DNA of 64,000 nt. Source: Hyphomicrobiales bacterium. Lineage in GTDB: Bacteria; Pseudomonadota; Alphaproteobacteria; Rhizobiales; Beijerinckiaceae. The translations under genes and the position numbers were made by a program. Of the stretch, positions 18,576 to 29,242 are shown one piece after another (the stretch's first letter is position 1; the number at the start of each line of letters is the position of its first letter). The stretch spans positions 1-64,000 of the forward strand of contig JAIXTT010000005.1 of the NCBI GenBank assembly GCA_027483795.1, in the 5' to 3' direction. The notes below the pieces were generated by a model that saw only the letters and a list, made by a program, of their open reading frames with translations, was not told the DNA's origin and made no database searches.

Positions 18576-19349
18576 ATGGCTTACGAGACCATCATCGTCG
18601 AGACGCGGGACAAGGTCGGGCTCGTGACCCTGAACCGGCCGCAGGCGCTGAACGCGCTGAATGCGCGGCTCATCGGCGAGCTCAACCTTGCGCTCGACGG
18701 TTTCGAGGCGGATCCTGCGATCGGCTGCATCGTGATCACGGGCTCGGAAAAGGCCTTCGCGGCGGGCGCGGACATCAAGGAGATGAGCGGGCTTTCCTAT
18801 CCCTCCACCTATCTCGACGACTTCATCACCTCCTGGGACCGCATCGGCAACCGGCGCAAGCCGATGGTGGCGGCGGTGGCGGGCTTCGCGCTCGGCGGGG
18901 GCTGCGAACTCGCGATGATGTGCGACTTCATCCTCGCCGCCGACACGGCCAAGTTCGGCCAGCCCGAGATCAAGCTCGGCGTGATGCCGGGCGCGGGCGG
19001 CACGCAGCGGCTCACGCGCTTCGTCGGCAAGGCCAAGGCCATGGAGATGTGCCTCACGGGCCGCATGATGGACGCGGCGGAAGCGGAACGGGCGGGGCTC
19101 GTCTCGCGGGTGATCCCGGCGGCGGAACTCGTGGACGAAGCGTTGAAGGTCGCCGCCGCGATCGCCGGCATGTCGCTGCCCATCGCCATGATGACCAAGG
19201 AAAGCGTGAACCGCTCCTATGAGACCACGCTGGCCGAAGGCATCCGCTTCGAGCGCCGCGTGTTCCACGCGATGTTCGCGACCGCGGATCAGAAGGAGGG
19301 CATGGGCGCCTTCGTCGAGAAGCGGAAGCCGGAGTTCAAGAACCGCTGA
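18576..19349 (+). CDS. Enoyl-CoA hydratase
   Basis: A 257-residue crotonase-fold enzyme that adds water to 2-enoyl-CoA, as in fatty-acid breakdown. Both catalytic glutamates are present: Glu111 in [14 protein letters not shown] and Glu131 in [18 protein letters not shown]. The oxyanion hole lies in [13 protein letters not shown] and [10 protein letters not shown]. The N-terminus [20 protein letters not shown] and the full length fit the common Rhizobiales protein found between mutM and rpsT. The last base of its stop is the A of the next gene's ATG (TGATG at 19347-19351). Confidence 0.93.
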   Translation: MAYETIIVETRDKVGLVTLNRPQALNALNARLIGELNLALDGFEADPAIGCIVITGSEKAFAAGADIKEMSGLSYPSTYLDDFITSWDRIGNRRKPMVAAVAGFALGGGCELAMMCDFILAADTAKFGQPEIKLGVMPGAGGTQRLTRFVGKAKAMEMCLTGRMMDAAEAERAGLVSRVIPAAELVDEALKVAAAIAGMSLPIAMMTKESVNRSYETTLAEGIRFERRVFHAMFATADQKEGMGAFVEKRKPEFKNR

Positions 19350-20137
19350 TGGAATTCGGGGTCGAGATCATCGCGCTGCTCGCGGTCGTCGCCTTCTTCG
19401 CGGGCTGCGTCGATGCGGTGGCGGGCGGCGGCGGGCTCATCACCGTGCCCGCGATGCTGCTCGTCGGCTTCGATCCGGCGACGGCGGTGGCCACCAACAA
19501 GCTGCAGGGCACGTTCGGCAGCGGATCGGCCACGCTCGCCTTCGCCCGTGCCGGCCGGATCGACTGGCGCAAGTCCCTGCCGCTCGCCGTCACGGCGGTC
19601 CTCGCCTCCGTCGCGGGGGCCTTCATGGTGCGGGAACTGCCGAACGACGTGCTGGTCACGGTCGTGCCGTTCCTGCTCGTGGCGGCGGCGCTCTATTTCG
19701 GCCTGTCGCCGAAAATGTCGGACGCCTCGGCCAAGCGGCGCGTCTCTCCGCTCGTCTTCGCGCTCTGCTTCGTGCCCCTCGTCGGCTTCTATGACGGCTT
19801 CTTCGGCCCGGGCGCGGGCTCCTTCTATATGGCGGGCAGCGTGGCGCTGCTCGGGCTCGGGGTCGTCGCCGCGACGGCGCAGACCAAGCTCCTCAATTTC
19901 GCGAGCAATGCTGCGGCGCTGGTCTTCTTCGCGGGGGGCGGCCTCGTGGTCTGGCCCGTGGGTCTCGCGATGGGCGTCTTCGCCTGGCTGGGCGCGCAGG
20001 TCGGCTCGCGTCTCGCGATGCGGCACGGCGCGCGGCTGATCCAGCCCGCGCTCGTGGTGATGTGCTGCCTCGTGGCGCTGCGGCTCTTGGCCGACCCGCG
20101 AAATCCCGTTCGTTCCTATGTCGAGGGACTCTTTTGA
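19349..20137 (+). CDS. TauE/SafE (TSUP) family permease
   Basis: A 262-residue membrane protein with about eight hydrophobic segments and an internal repeat. The N-terminal half carries FFAGCVDAVAGGGGLITVPA and TAVATNKLQGTFGSGSATLA; the second half FYDGFFGPGAGSFYMAGSVA and QTKLLNFASNAAALVFF. This duplicated N-K and G-x-G-x-G-S pattern is the TSUP family, which includes sulfite, sulfoacetate and other organosulfur exporters (YfcA in E. coli). The substrate is not determinable. It begins in the stop of the enoyl-CoA hydratase gene and is followed by the rpsT promoter. It separates the hydratase gene from rpsT, which are neighbours in many relatives. Confidence 0.85.
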   Translation: MEFGVEIIALLAVVAFFAGCVDAVAGGGGLITVPAMLLVGFDPATAVATNKLQGTFGSGSATLAFARAGRIDWRKSLPLAVTAVLASVAGAFMVRELPNDVLVTVVPFLLVAAALYFGLSPKMSDASAKRRVSPLVFALCFVPLVGFYDGFFGPGAGSFYMAGSVALLGLGVVAATAQTKLLNFASNAAALVFFAGGGLVVWPVGLAMGVFAWLGAQVGSRLAMRHGARLIQPALVVMCCLVALRLLADPRNPVRSYVEGLF

Positions 20138-20147
20138 GCGTTCCGCA

Positions 20148-20176
20148 TTGACGCTGTCGCGCCCCACGGCTATAAG
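20148..20176 (+). promoter_or_regulatory. Sigma-70 type promoter of rpsT
   Basis: TTGACG (20148-20153), exactly 17 bases, then TATAAG (20171-20176). This is the cleanest housekeeping promoter in the window. Transcription would start near 20183, leaving a leader of about 100 bases before rpsT. Confidence 0.75.
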
Positions 20177-20282
20177 CCCGGCCTCATGAACGGTCGCTTC
20201 CGTGACGGAGCACCGGCGACACCCCATTACGACACGACAGGCGGCGGGCCCGAAGGCCCGTTCCGGCGTGACGAGGACAAAG

Positions 20283-20549
20283 ATGGCGAACACGACCTCC
20301 GCCAAGAAGGCGACCCGCAAGATCGAACGGCGCACCGCCGTCAACCGCGCGCGCCGCTCGCGCATGCGCACCTTCGTCAAGAAGGTCGAAGCCGCGCTTT
20401 TGGCCGGCGACGCCGCCGCCGCGGCGGAGGCCCTGAAGGCCGCCGCTCCGGAGATGATGCGGGCCGCCCAGAAGGGCGTCGTGCACAAGAACACGGCCTC
20501 CCGGAAGGTCTCGCGCCTGACCCGCGCGGTGAAGGCCCTGAGCGCCTGA
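20283..20549 (+). CDS. rpsT: 30S ribosomal protein S20
   Basis: An 88-residue S20, the small helical protein that binds 16S rRNA early in 30S assembly. The N-terminus [20 protein letters not shown] and the arginine-rich helix [16 protein letters not shown] are characteristic, as is the end [23 protein letters not shown] 20283 has GAGGACAAAG immediately upstream; the longer open frame covers its leader and is rejected. It has its own promoter (20148-20176) and a textbook terminator (20581-20611). Confidence 0.97.
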   Translation: MANTTSAKKATRKIERRTAVNRARRSRMRTFVKKVEAALLAGDAAAAAEALKAAAPEMMRAAQKGVVHKNTASRKVSRLTRAVKALSA

Positions 20550-20580
20550 CGCGCTCTTCATCCGTAAGTTGTATTTCCGA

Positions 20581-20611
20581 AACCCGGCGGTCCCAGACCG
20601 CCGGGTTTTTT
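20581..20611 (+). terminator. Intrinsic terminator of rpsT
   Basis: A perfect 12-bp stem (20581-20592 with 20596-20607) with a three-base loop CCA, followed by a run of T to 20611. Very strong and correctly placed. Confidence 0.93.
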
Positions 20612-20655
20612 CGTCGCGGCGACGAAAAAAAATGCGATCCGACCCTTTTTCGGGC

Positions 20656-20818
20656 TTGACAGAGGGGTCGTCCGGAAGCGTCCGAAACGGCCCTCCGGAA
20701 GGTCGGGGTCGCGCAGACATTAATGAGTAGAACCAGGCACTTATGGGGTAAGCGACGACTTGATGACGGTTGCGCCCCGCAGCACCCTCGGCGGCTCCCG
20801 TGCGGGAGGATTTTTTTT
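20656..20818 (+). ncRNA. Candidate small RNA between rpsT and dnaA (boundaries uncertain)
   Basis: After the rpsT terminator there is a second, independent intrinsic terminator (20795-20818), which implies another transcript between them. No convincing reading frame exists here. A TTGACA (20656-20661) could be its -35, though no good -10 follows at 17 bases; ATTAAT around 20719-20724 is another possible -10. The 3' part can fold: GGGG and GCGAC at about 20745-20757 pair with GTTGC and GCCCC at about 20769-20778, and the terminator hairpin follows. The 5' end is a guess; the 3' end near 20818 is well supported. A leaderless or processed RNA is possible. Confidence 0.4.
20795..20818 (+). terminator. 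Intrinsic terminator in the rpsT-dnaA gap
   Basis: CTCCCG (20795-20800) pairs with CGGGAG (20803-20808), then GA and eight T residues (20811-20818). The stem is short but the T-run is long, and a second T-run lies at 20823-20828. It cannot belong to rpsT, which ends 180 bases earlier. Confidence 0.75.
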
Positions 20819-21231
20819 CGGATTTTTTGCGGCCCGGTTAAGGTTAAGAAATCGTGAACTTCGCCAAAGCTTTGCACGCCTGAGTTAGGGGTTTCGGCCG
20901 TTTCGGTCCGCGGGATCCCGCCCCTTTCCGGGCGCTGCCGACGACTCTCGGCGTTGCCTCTCCAGAGGCTCCTGTGTAAGGTCCGACTGTCTCGGGGCGT
21001 GCCCCGAGATGCCAGCAAACATCCGTAAATACGGTGGCTTCCGCTGGGAGCAACCGTAAGGTGTCGCCCAGAGATGGGCAGGCATTGCGGCCGCATGCGC
21101 GGGAGATAGGTGCGAAAGATTGCATTGCCGGCAGGGAGGAATTCTTGCCGCGATGAAGACGATCGAAGCACGAATGCAATTCACGGGTGCGACGTCTTTC
21201 GTACTCGATACAGGTTCAAGGGGTGGCGGTC
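20819..21231. other. Gene-free, structured interval upstream of dnaA
   Basis: I see no supportable gene here on either strand; the open frames are low-quality and the base composition is less GC-rich than the genes around. Visible structure: TTAAGGTTAA near 20838-20847 (two TTAA half-sites, CtrA-like but with wrong spacing), a GANTC site (GACTC, 20943-20947), hairpins CCTCT/AGAGG (about 20957-20968), TCTCGGGG-CGTG-CCCCGAGA (20990-21009), CCAGC/GCTGG (21012-21048) enclosing CCGTA/TACGG, GCCCA/TGGGC (about 21066-21079), and the inverted repeat ATTGCATT (21119-21126) with AATGCAAT (21173-21180). I found no DnaA box with two or fewer mismatches, so no origin is claimed. Confidence 0.5.
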
Positions 21232-21315
21232 ATGGGCGTGACGAAGGTCTTCGGCGGACGACACGGCGGGCGGCATGGCGGCGTCTTCGCGTCCGGGCGC
21301 GGTTCGGGCGGCTGA
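21232..21315 (+). CDS. Possible 27-residue leader peptide ahead of dnaA
   Basis: A short frame from ATG 21232 to TGA 21313-21315, with AAGGGG (21218-21223) eight bases ahead of the ATG, a better ribosome site than dnaA's own. The peptide begins [17 protein letters not shown] and is rich in Gly, Arg and His with no known family. It ends 76 bases before the dnaA ATG, and its stop codon lies inside the terminator-like fold at 21277-21339. That placement is what makes it interesting; a frame this short can arise by chance in GC-rich DNA. Confidence 0.35.
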   Translation: MGVTKVFGGRHGGRHGGVFASGRGSGG

Positions 21316-21339
21316 GATCATCAGCGACGCCGCCTTTTT
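21277..21339 (+). terminator. Terminator-like attenuator structure in the dnaA leader
   Basis: GGCGGCGTC (21277-21285) pairs perfectly with GACGCCGCC (21326-21334), and five T residues follow at once (21335-21339). Inside, GCTGA (21311-21315) pairs with TCAGC (21321-21325). A shorter alternative pairs GGCGG (21307-21311) with CCGCC (21330-21334). The T-run is 52 bases before the dnaA ATG, so read-through would be needed to express dnaA from any promoter further upstream. Confidence 0.5.
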
Positions 21340-21391
21340 ACGGCTCCTCCTTTCGAGGGGTCGGCCCCGAAGATCCCGACGAGACCTCCCC

Positions 21392-22867
21392 ATGTTCCAA
21401 TCCTCGGCCCTTGAAGACGCCGCATCGCCTGCGGCTTCTCAGAACCTCGTTCCGGATTTCGCCGAAGCTTGGGACCGCGTCCGGCGTCGTCTGCGCGCCG
21501 AACTCGGAGAGGACGTGTTTTCCAGCTGGTTCGGGCGTCTCGACCTCGTCGGCGTGGCCGACGGAGCGGCCCATCTGTCCGTTCCCACCCGCTTCCTGAA
21601 GAGCTGGATTCAGTCTCATTACGTCGACCGCGTGCGGCAACTCGTCTGCGAGGAACTCGCGGGCGTGGCGCAGATCACGCTGACGGTGCGCGGCGCCGTC
21701 GCGGCCCGTCCCGCGCGCGCCGCCGCGGCGACGGAAGCGACCGCTCCCTCCGCTCCCGCAGCGCGGTCGGTCCAGGATCGTGCCGCCTCGCCGGAGCGCG
21801 CCTCCTCTGCGGAGGCGGAGGGACTTTCGGGTTCGCCGCTCGACCGGAGGCTCAGCTTCTCCTCCTTCCTCGTGGGGCGTTCGAACGCGTTGGCTCATGC
21901 CGCCGCCGAGCGCGTGGCGCGGATCGAGCCCGGCCAAGCGCCGCTCTACAATCCGCTTTACGTTCATGCCGCGGTCGGTCTCGGCAAGACGCATCTGCTG
22001 CATGCGGTCGGCCATGAGGTTCAGGCCGCGGGCCGCCGTGCGATCTATCTGACCGCCGACCGTTTCATGTACGATTTCGTGACGGCGCTGAAATCCCAGA
22101 ACGCGCTCGCCTTCAAGGAGCGCCTGCGCGGGATCGATCTGCTGATCATCGACGACGTGCAGTTCCTGCAGGGGAAGTCGATCCAGCAGGAGTTCTGCCA
22201 CACGATCAACGCTCTGGTGGATGCGGGTCGGCAGGTCGTGGTCGCGGCGGACCGTCCGCCGGCCGATCTCGAAAGCCTCGACGAACGCGTCCGGTCGCGG
22301 CTCGCGGGCGGGCTCGTGGTGGAGATGGGCGCGCTCGACGAGGCGCTGCGGGTGAAGATCCTGCAGGCGCGCATCGAAGCCGCGCGGACGCATCAGGCGA
22401 GCTTCGAGGTCAGCGACGCCGTCGTCGCCCATGTCGCCCGCACGATCACGACCAACGGCCGCGATCTCGACGGAGCGGTGAACCGGCTTCTCGCGCATAC
22501 CACGCTGACCGGCGCGTCCCTGACGGTCGAAGCGGCGGAGATCGCCGTGCGTGATCTGGTGCGCTCGCGCGAGCCGAAAAAGGTCAAGATCGAGGACATC
22601 CAGAAGCTCGTCGCGACGCATTACAATGTGAGCCGCGCCGACATCCTGTCCTCGCGACGCTCGGCGGGCGTGGTGAAGCCGCGGCAGGTCGCGATGTATC
22701 TGTCCAAGGTTCTGACCCTGCGCTCGCTGCCGGAGATCGGACGCCGCTTCGGCGGGCGGGACCATACGACCGTGCTTCATGCGGTCCGCAAGATCGAAGC
22801 GACGTCGACGGCCGATCCGGCCCTGCGCGAGGACATCGAACTCCTCAAGCGCATGTTGCAGGACTGA
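21392..22867 (+). CDS. dnaA: Chromosomal replication initiator DnaA
   Basis: A 491-residue DnaA, the AAA+ ATPase that opens the replication origin. Domain I begins [20 protein letters not shown] with [12 protein letters not shown]; a proline- and alanine-rich linker is domain II (about residues 105-165). Domain III has Walker A ([19 protein letters not shown]), Walker B ([19 protein letters not shown]) and the sensor and arginine-finger region [17 protein letters not shown]. Domain IV has the DNA-binding signature [19 protein letters not shown] 21392 is chosen because homology begins there; the ribosome site is weak. It heads dnaA-dnaN-recF-gyrB. The leader is unusually long and structured. 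Confidence 0.96.
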   Translation: MFQSSALEDAASPAASQNLVPDFAEAWDRVRRRLRAELGEDVFSSWFGRLDLVGVADGAAHLSVPTRFLKSWIQSHYVDRVRQLVCEELAGVAQITLTVRGAVAARPARAAAATEATAPSAPAARSVQDRAASPERASSAEAEGLSGSPLDRRLSFSSFLVGRSNALAHAAAERVARIEPGQAPLYNPLYVHAAVGLGKTHLLHAVGHEVQAAGRRAIYLTADRFMYDFVTALKSQNALAFKERLRGIDLLIIDDVQFLQGKSIQQEFCHTINALVDAGRQVVVAADRPPADLESLDERVRSRLAGGLVVEMGALDEALRVKILQARIEAARTHQASFEVSDAVVAHVARTITTNGRDLDGAVNRLLAHTTLTGASLTVEAAEIAVRDLVRSREPKKVKIEDIQKLVATHYNVSRADILSSRRSAGVVKPRQVAMYLSKVLTLRSLPEIGRRFGGRDHTTVLHAVRKIEATSTADPALREDIELLKRMLQD

Positions 22868-23027
22868 CGCCCGGAACGGGCTTTCCTGTGGATCGTTCGG
22901 GCCGCTCTGCGGGAGCGCGGCCGCAGCCCTTGCACTCGACGATCCGGCTTGCCACTCTGCCCGCCCCTCCGCCCGGCGCGTCGCCGTGCGGACCGTCCGT
23001 CACATGAAGAACGTCGCAGGATCGGGC

Positions 23028-24146
23028 ATGAAGGTCACCGTCGAACGCGCGGCTCTCTTGAAGTCGCTCGGCCATGTTCATCGCGTCGTCGAGCGTCGGA
23101 ACAACATTCCGATCCTGTCCAACGCGCTGCTCCGGGCCGAGAGCGGCACCCTGCGGCTGAAGGCGACCGATCTCGATCTCGAAGTGACCGAGACGCTGGG
23201 CGCGGACGTGGATCAGGCGGGCGACACGACGGTCCCCGCCCATACCTTCTACGACATCGTCCGCAAGCTTCCCGACGGGTCGCAGGTTTCGCTCGAGACC
23301 ACGGGCGAGACGGGCACGATGACGATCCGCTCCGGTCGTTCGCGCTTCACGCTGCAGACGCTTCCGGCGGGCGACTTTCCGGATCTCGCCGCGGGCGAAA
23401 CGGCGCACGCCTTCTCCATCGCCGCGGGCGAACTGCGCCGCCTGATCGAGAAGGCCCAATTCGCCATCTCGACGGAAGAGACGCGCTATTACCTGAACGG
23501 CATCTATTTCCACACGATCGACGTGAACGGCGAGACCGTGCTGCGCGCGGTGGCGACGGACGGGCATCGCCTCGCCCGCGTCGAGACGCCCGCGCCGGCG
23601 GGTTCGTCCGGCATGCCCGGCGTGATCGTGCCGCGCAAGGCGGTGTCGGAGATCCTGAAGCTCGTCGAGACCGCGGGCGAAGAGGTGGGGATCGAGCTTT
23701 CGCCCTCGAAGATCCGCCTCTCGCTCGGCCCCGTGGTGCTGACCTCGAAGCTCATCGACGGAACCTTCCCCGATTATCAGCGCGTGATCCCGACGGGCAA
23801 CGACAAGCAGCTCGTCGTCGACCGCGCGGAATTCGCCTCCGCGGTGGACCGCGTCTCCACGATCTCCTCCGAGCGCGGCCGCGCCGTGAAGCTGAGCCTC
23901 GGCGATCGGCGGCTCGTGCTCTCGGTCACGAATCCCGATTCGGGCTCCGCGACGGAAGAGATCGAGGTCGATTACGACGCCTCGCCGATCGAGATCGGCT
24001 TCAACGCGCGTTATCTGCTCGACATCGCGAGCCAGCTCGAAAACGACACCGCGCTGTTCCGCCTGGCCGATCCCGGTTCCCCGACGCTCATTCAGGACCG
24101 CGAGGGCGCGAGCGCGCTCTATGTGCTGATGCCGATGCGCGTGTGA
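23028..24146 (+). CDS. dnaN: DNA polymerase III sliding clamp (beta subunit)
   Basis: A 372-residue beta clamp made of three similar domains. Typical stretches are MKVTVERAALLKSLGHVHRV with VERRNNIPILSNALL, LEVTETLGADVDQAGDTTVP, LPAGDFPDLAAGE, STEETRYYLNGIYFHTIDVN, ATDGHRLARVETP, and the C-terminal ALYVLMPMRV that forms part of the protein-binding pocket. ATG 23028 follows GCAGGA. An in-frame start further upstream would overlap dnaA and is not family-like. It lies 160 bases after dnaA, where a dnaA-box-like TGTGGATCG sits at about 22887. Confidence 0.96.
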   Translation: MKVTVERAALLKSLGHVHRVVERRNNIPILSNALLRAESGTLRLKATDLDLEVTETLGADVDQAGDTTVPAHTFYDIVRKLPDGSQVSLETTGETGTMTIRSGRSRFTLQTLPAGDFPDLAAGETAHAFSIAAGELRRLIEKAQFAISTEETRYYLNGIYFHTIDVNGETVLRAVATDGHRLARVETPAPAGSSGMPGVIVPRKAVSEILKLVETAGEEVGIELSPSKIRLSLGPVVLTSKLIDGTFPDYQRVIPTGNDKQLVVDRAEFASAVDRVSTISSERGRAVKLSLGDRRLVLSVTNPDSGSATEEIEVDYDASPIEIGFNARYLLDIASQLENDTALFRLADPGSPTLIQDREGASALYVLMPMRV

Positions 24147-24176
24147 GGACGGCGGCTCTTCCGTCCTCCCCGGTGA

Positions 24177-27932
<3,756 letters not shown>

Positions 27933-27970
27933 GGCGGTGCGCGCCTGCGCGAAACGGGTCATGAATATGG

Positions 27971-28001
27971 AAAGGCCGCCCGAGGGCGGCCTTTCCGTTT
28001 T
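27971..28001. terminator. Terminator between convergent gyrB and the zinc-ribbon gene
   Basis: AAAGGCCGCCC (27971-27981) pairs with GGGCGGCCTTT (27984-27994), 11 perfect pairs with a two-base loop (in practice a larger loop), followed by CCGTTTT. Because the stem has AAA/TTT ends it may also serve the minus-strand gene. Confidence 0.8.
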
Positions 28002-28034
28002 CCGCGTGCTGCGCGCGTTTCCGCCGAAGCGATC

Positions 28035-28367
28035 TCAATCGAAATCGAAGATCTCGCCCAAGAGCGACTTCCGCTTCTTGTGGTAGCGGGGGTCATGGCC
28101 GCCGTAATGGGGCTGCGGATGGTGCGGCTGCTGATATTGCGGCTGCGGCTGCGGCCAAGGCTGTTGCTGCGGCGGCGGAGCGGGTTGCGGCTGCGGGGCT
28201 GCGGCGCGCGGCGCTTCGCGCGGCGCTTCGGCGGCCGCCGAACGGTCGATGATCTTGTCCAGTTCGCCGCGATCGAGCCAGACGCCCCGGCATTTCGGGC
28301 AATAATCGATCTCGATTCCCTGCCGCTCGGTCATCACCAGATCCGAGCCGTCCACCGGGCATTTCAT
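28035..28367 (-). CDS. TFIIB-type zinc-ribbon protein with a Gln/Pro/His-rich middle
   Basis: A 110-residue protein. Residues 1-45 are a zinc ribbon of the zf-TFIIB type: MKCPVDGSDLVMTERQGIEI with CPKCRGVWLDRGELDKII, giving C-x-x-D-G and C-x-x-C ligands. The middle (about 55-90) is strongly biased for Gln, Pro and His (PQPQPAPPPQQQPWPQPQPQ), and the tail is a basic then acidic KKRKSLLGEIFDFD. Small proteins with this layout are common and unstudied in alphaproteobacteria. ATG 28367 has GGAGAG seven bases upstream and is preferred over an in-frame ATG 15 bases earlier. Confidence 0.72.
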   Translation of the reverse strand: MKCPVDGSDLVMTERQGIEIDYCPKCRGVWLDRGELDKIIDRSAAAEAPREAPRAAAPQPQPAPPPQQQPWPQPQPQYQQPHHPQPHYGGHDPRYHKKRKSLLGEIFDFD

Positions 28368-28468
28368 TTCGCGTCTCTCCATCGCGTCCGCATGACGATG
28401 TCTAGATCGTGAGTGAGGAGCGCCGTCGCAAGGGTCCGGCGCCGCGGCGGAAAGGCCGAGGCCGGGGG

Positions 28469-29074
28469 TCAGGCGACGGAGGCGTCGTCGTCGCGGTCGT
28501 GCGCTTCGTCCGCGGAGGCTCGCGGGAGCGCGCCGGGCAGCCCGGTCAGTGCCATCATCAGCGGCGAGCAGGCCGAGTCGCGGCGCATCATGGGAGCGCT
28601 CTTGGCGATGAGCGACAGATCACGCTCCACCATCGCCCTGATGTCGCGGATGAGATCGTGTTCCGCATTGCGCAGCAGGTCGCGGGCATCGAAGGCGAGG
28701 GCGGCGACGGTCGTGGGTTCGATCCGCAGCAGCAGGGCCGCGGGCTCCGCGAAGGCCCGCACGACGGACTCGCTCACCGCCGCCTCGTCCCGCACTCCCG
28801 TCCGATCGCAGACGATCGCGGCATAGACGAGGTTCAGCGCCAGGAGGCCGACGGCGAAACGCCGGTCCTCGCTTTTGTCGCGGAGATCATAGCCGAGGCC
28901 GAAGGCCAGATCCCCGCCGAATCGCGACAGAAGCCGCTCCAGAGCGCGACGGATCGCGGCTTCGTTTCCCGCCGCGAGATCTCTCTCCGATACGATGTGG
29001 CGGAGCAGATCGTCATCCTGCGTGAAGCGGATGAGCGCTCCGATCACGTCGTCGTTCGCGGCATGCGGACTCAT
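28469..29074 (-). CDS. Protein of unknown function, about 200 residues
   Basis: I do not recognise this 201-residue protein. It appears soluble and mostly helical, with no signal peptide or membrane segment. It is rich in Arg, Asp, Glu and Leu, with stretches such as IVSERDLAAGNEAAIRRALE and MMRRDSACSPLMMALTGLPG and a charged tail rich in Asp. Coding character agrees with neighbours (high GC third positions over the full frame). It is preceded on its strand by a 168-bp gap that carries two adjacent inverted repeats (29142-29166) where an operator would sit. It may be transcribed with the zinc-ribbon gene downstream, 101 bases away. Confidence 0.55.
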   Translation of the reverse strand: MSPHAANDDVIGALIRFTQDDDLLRHIVSERDLAAGNEAAIRRALERLLSRFGGDLAFGLGYDLRDKSEDRRFAVGLLALNLVYAAIVCDRTGVRDEAAVSESVVRAFAEPAALLLRIEPTTVAALAFDARDLLRNAEHDLIRDIRAMVERDLSLIAKSAPMMRRDSACSPLMMALTGLPGALPRASADEAHDRDDDASVA

Positions 29075-29141
29075 GCAGGGCTGCTCTCGAAGCCCGACAT
29101 GTTCGGGCTCGAGCGCGAGCTTTGCATTTTCGGCGCAGAAA

Positions 29142-29166
29142 GCAACGTTGCGTTGCGGAACCGCAA
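29142..29166. repeat. Two adjacent short inverted repeats, possible operator
   Basis: GCAACGTTGC (29142-29151) is a perfect 10-base palindrome; TTGCGG-AA-CCGCAA (29153-29166) is a 6-bp inverted repeat with a two-base centre starting one base later. They lie about 70-90 bases upstream of the unknown gene at 28469-29074. Confidence 0.4.
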
Positions 29167-29242
29167 AGACGGTCGGGCGAGGGCCGCCCGCATCATGGAC
29201 CGGCGCCGCCGTCCTTCCCGGCCGGGGAACGGTCGCGCACCC

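Noticed and set aside
20844-21184. Minus-strand open frames of about 100 codons between rpsT and dnaA
   Set aside because: No domain, no ribosome site and a base composition unlike neighbouring genes; the region is better explained as non-coding and structured.
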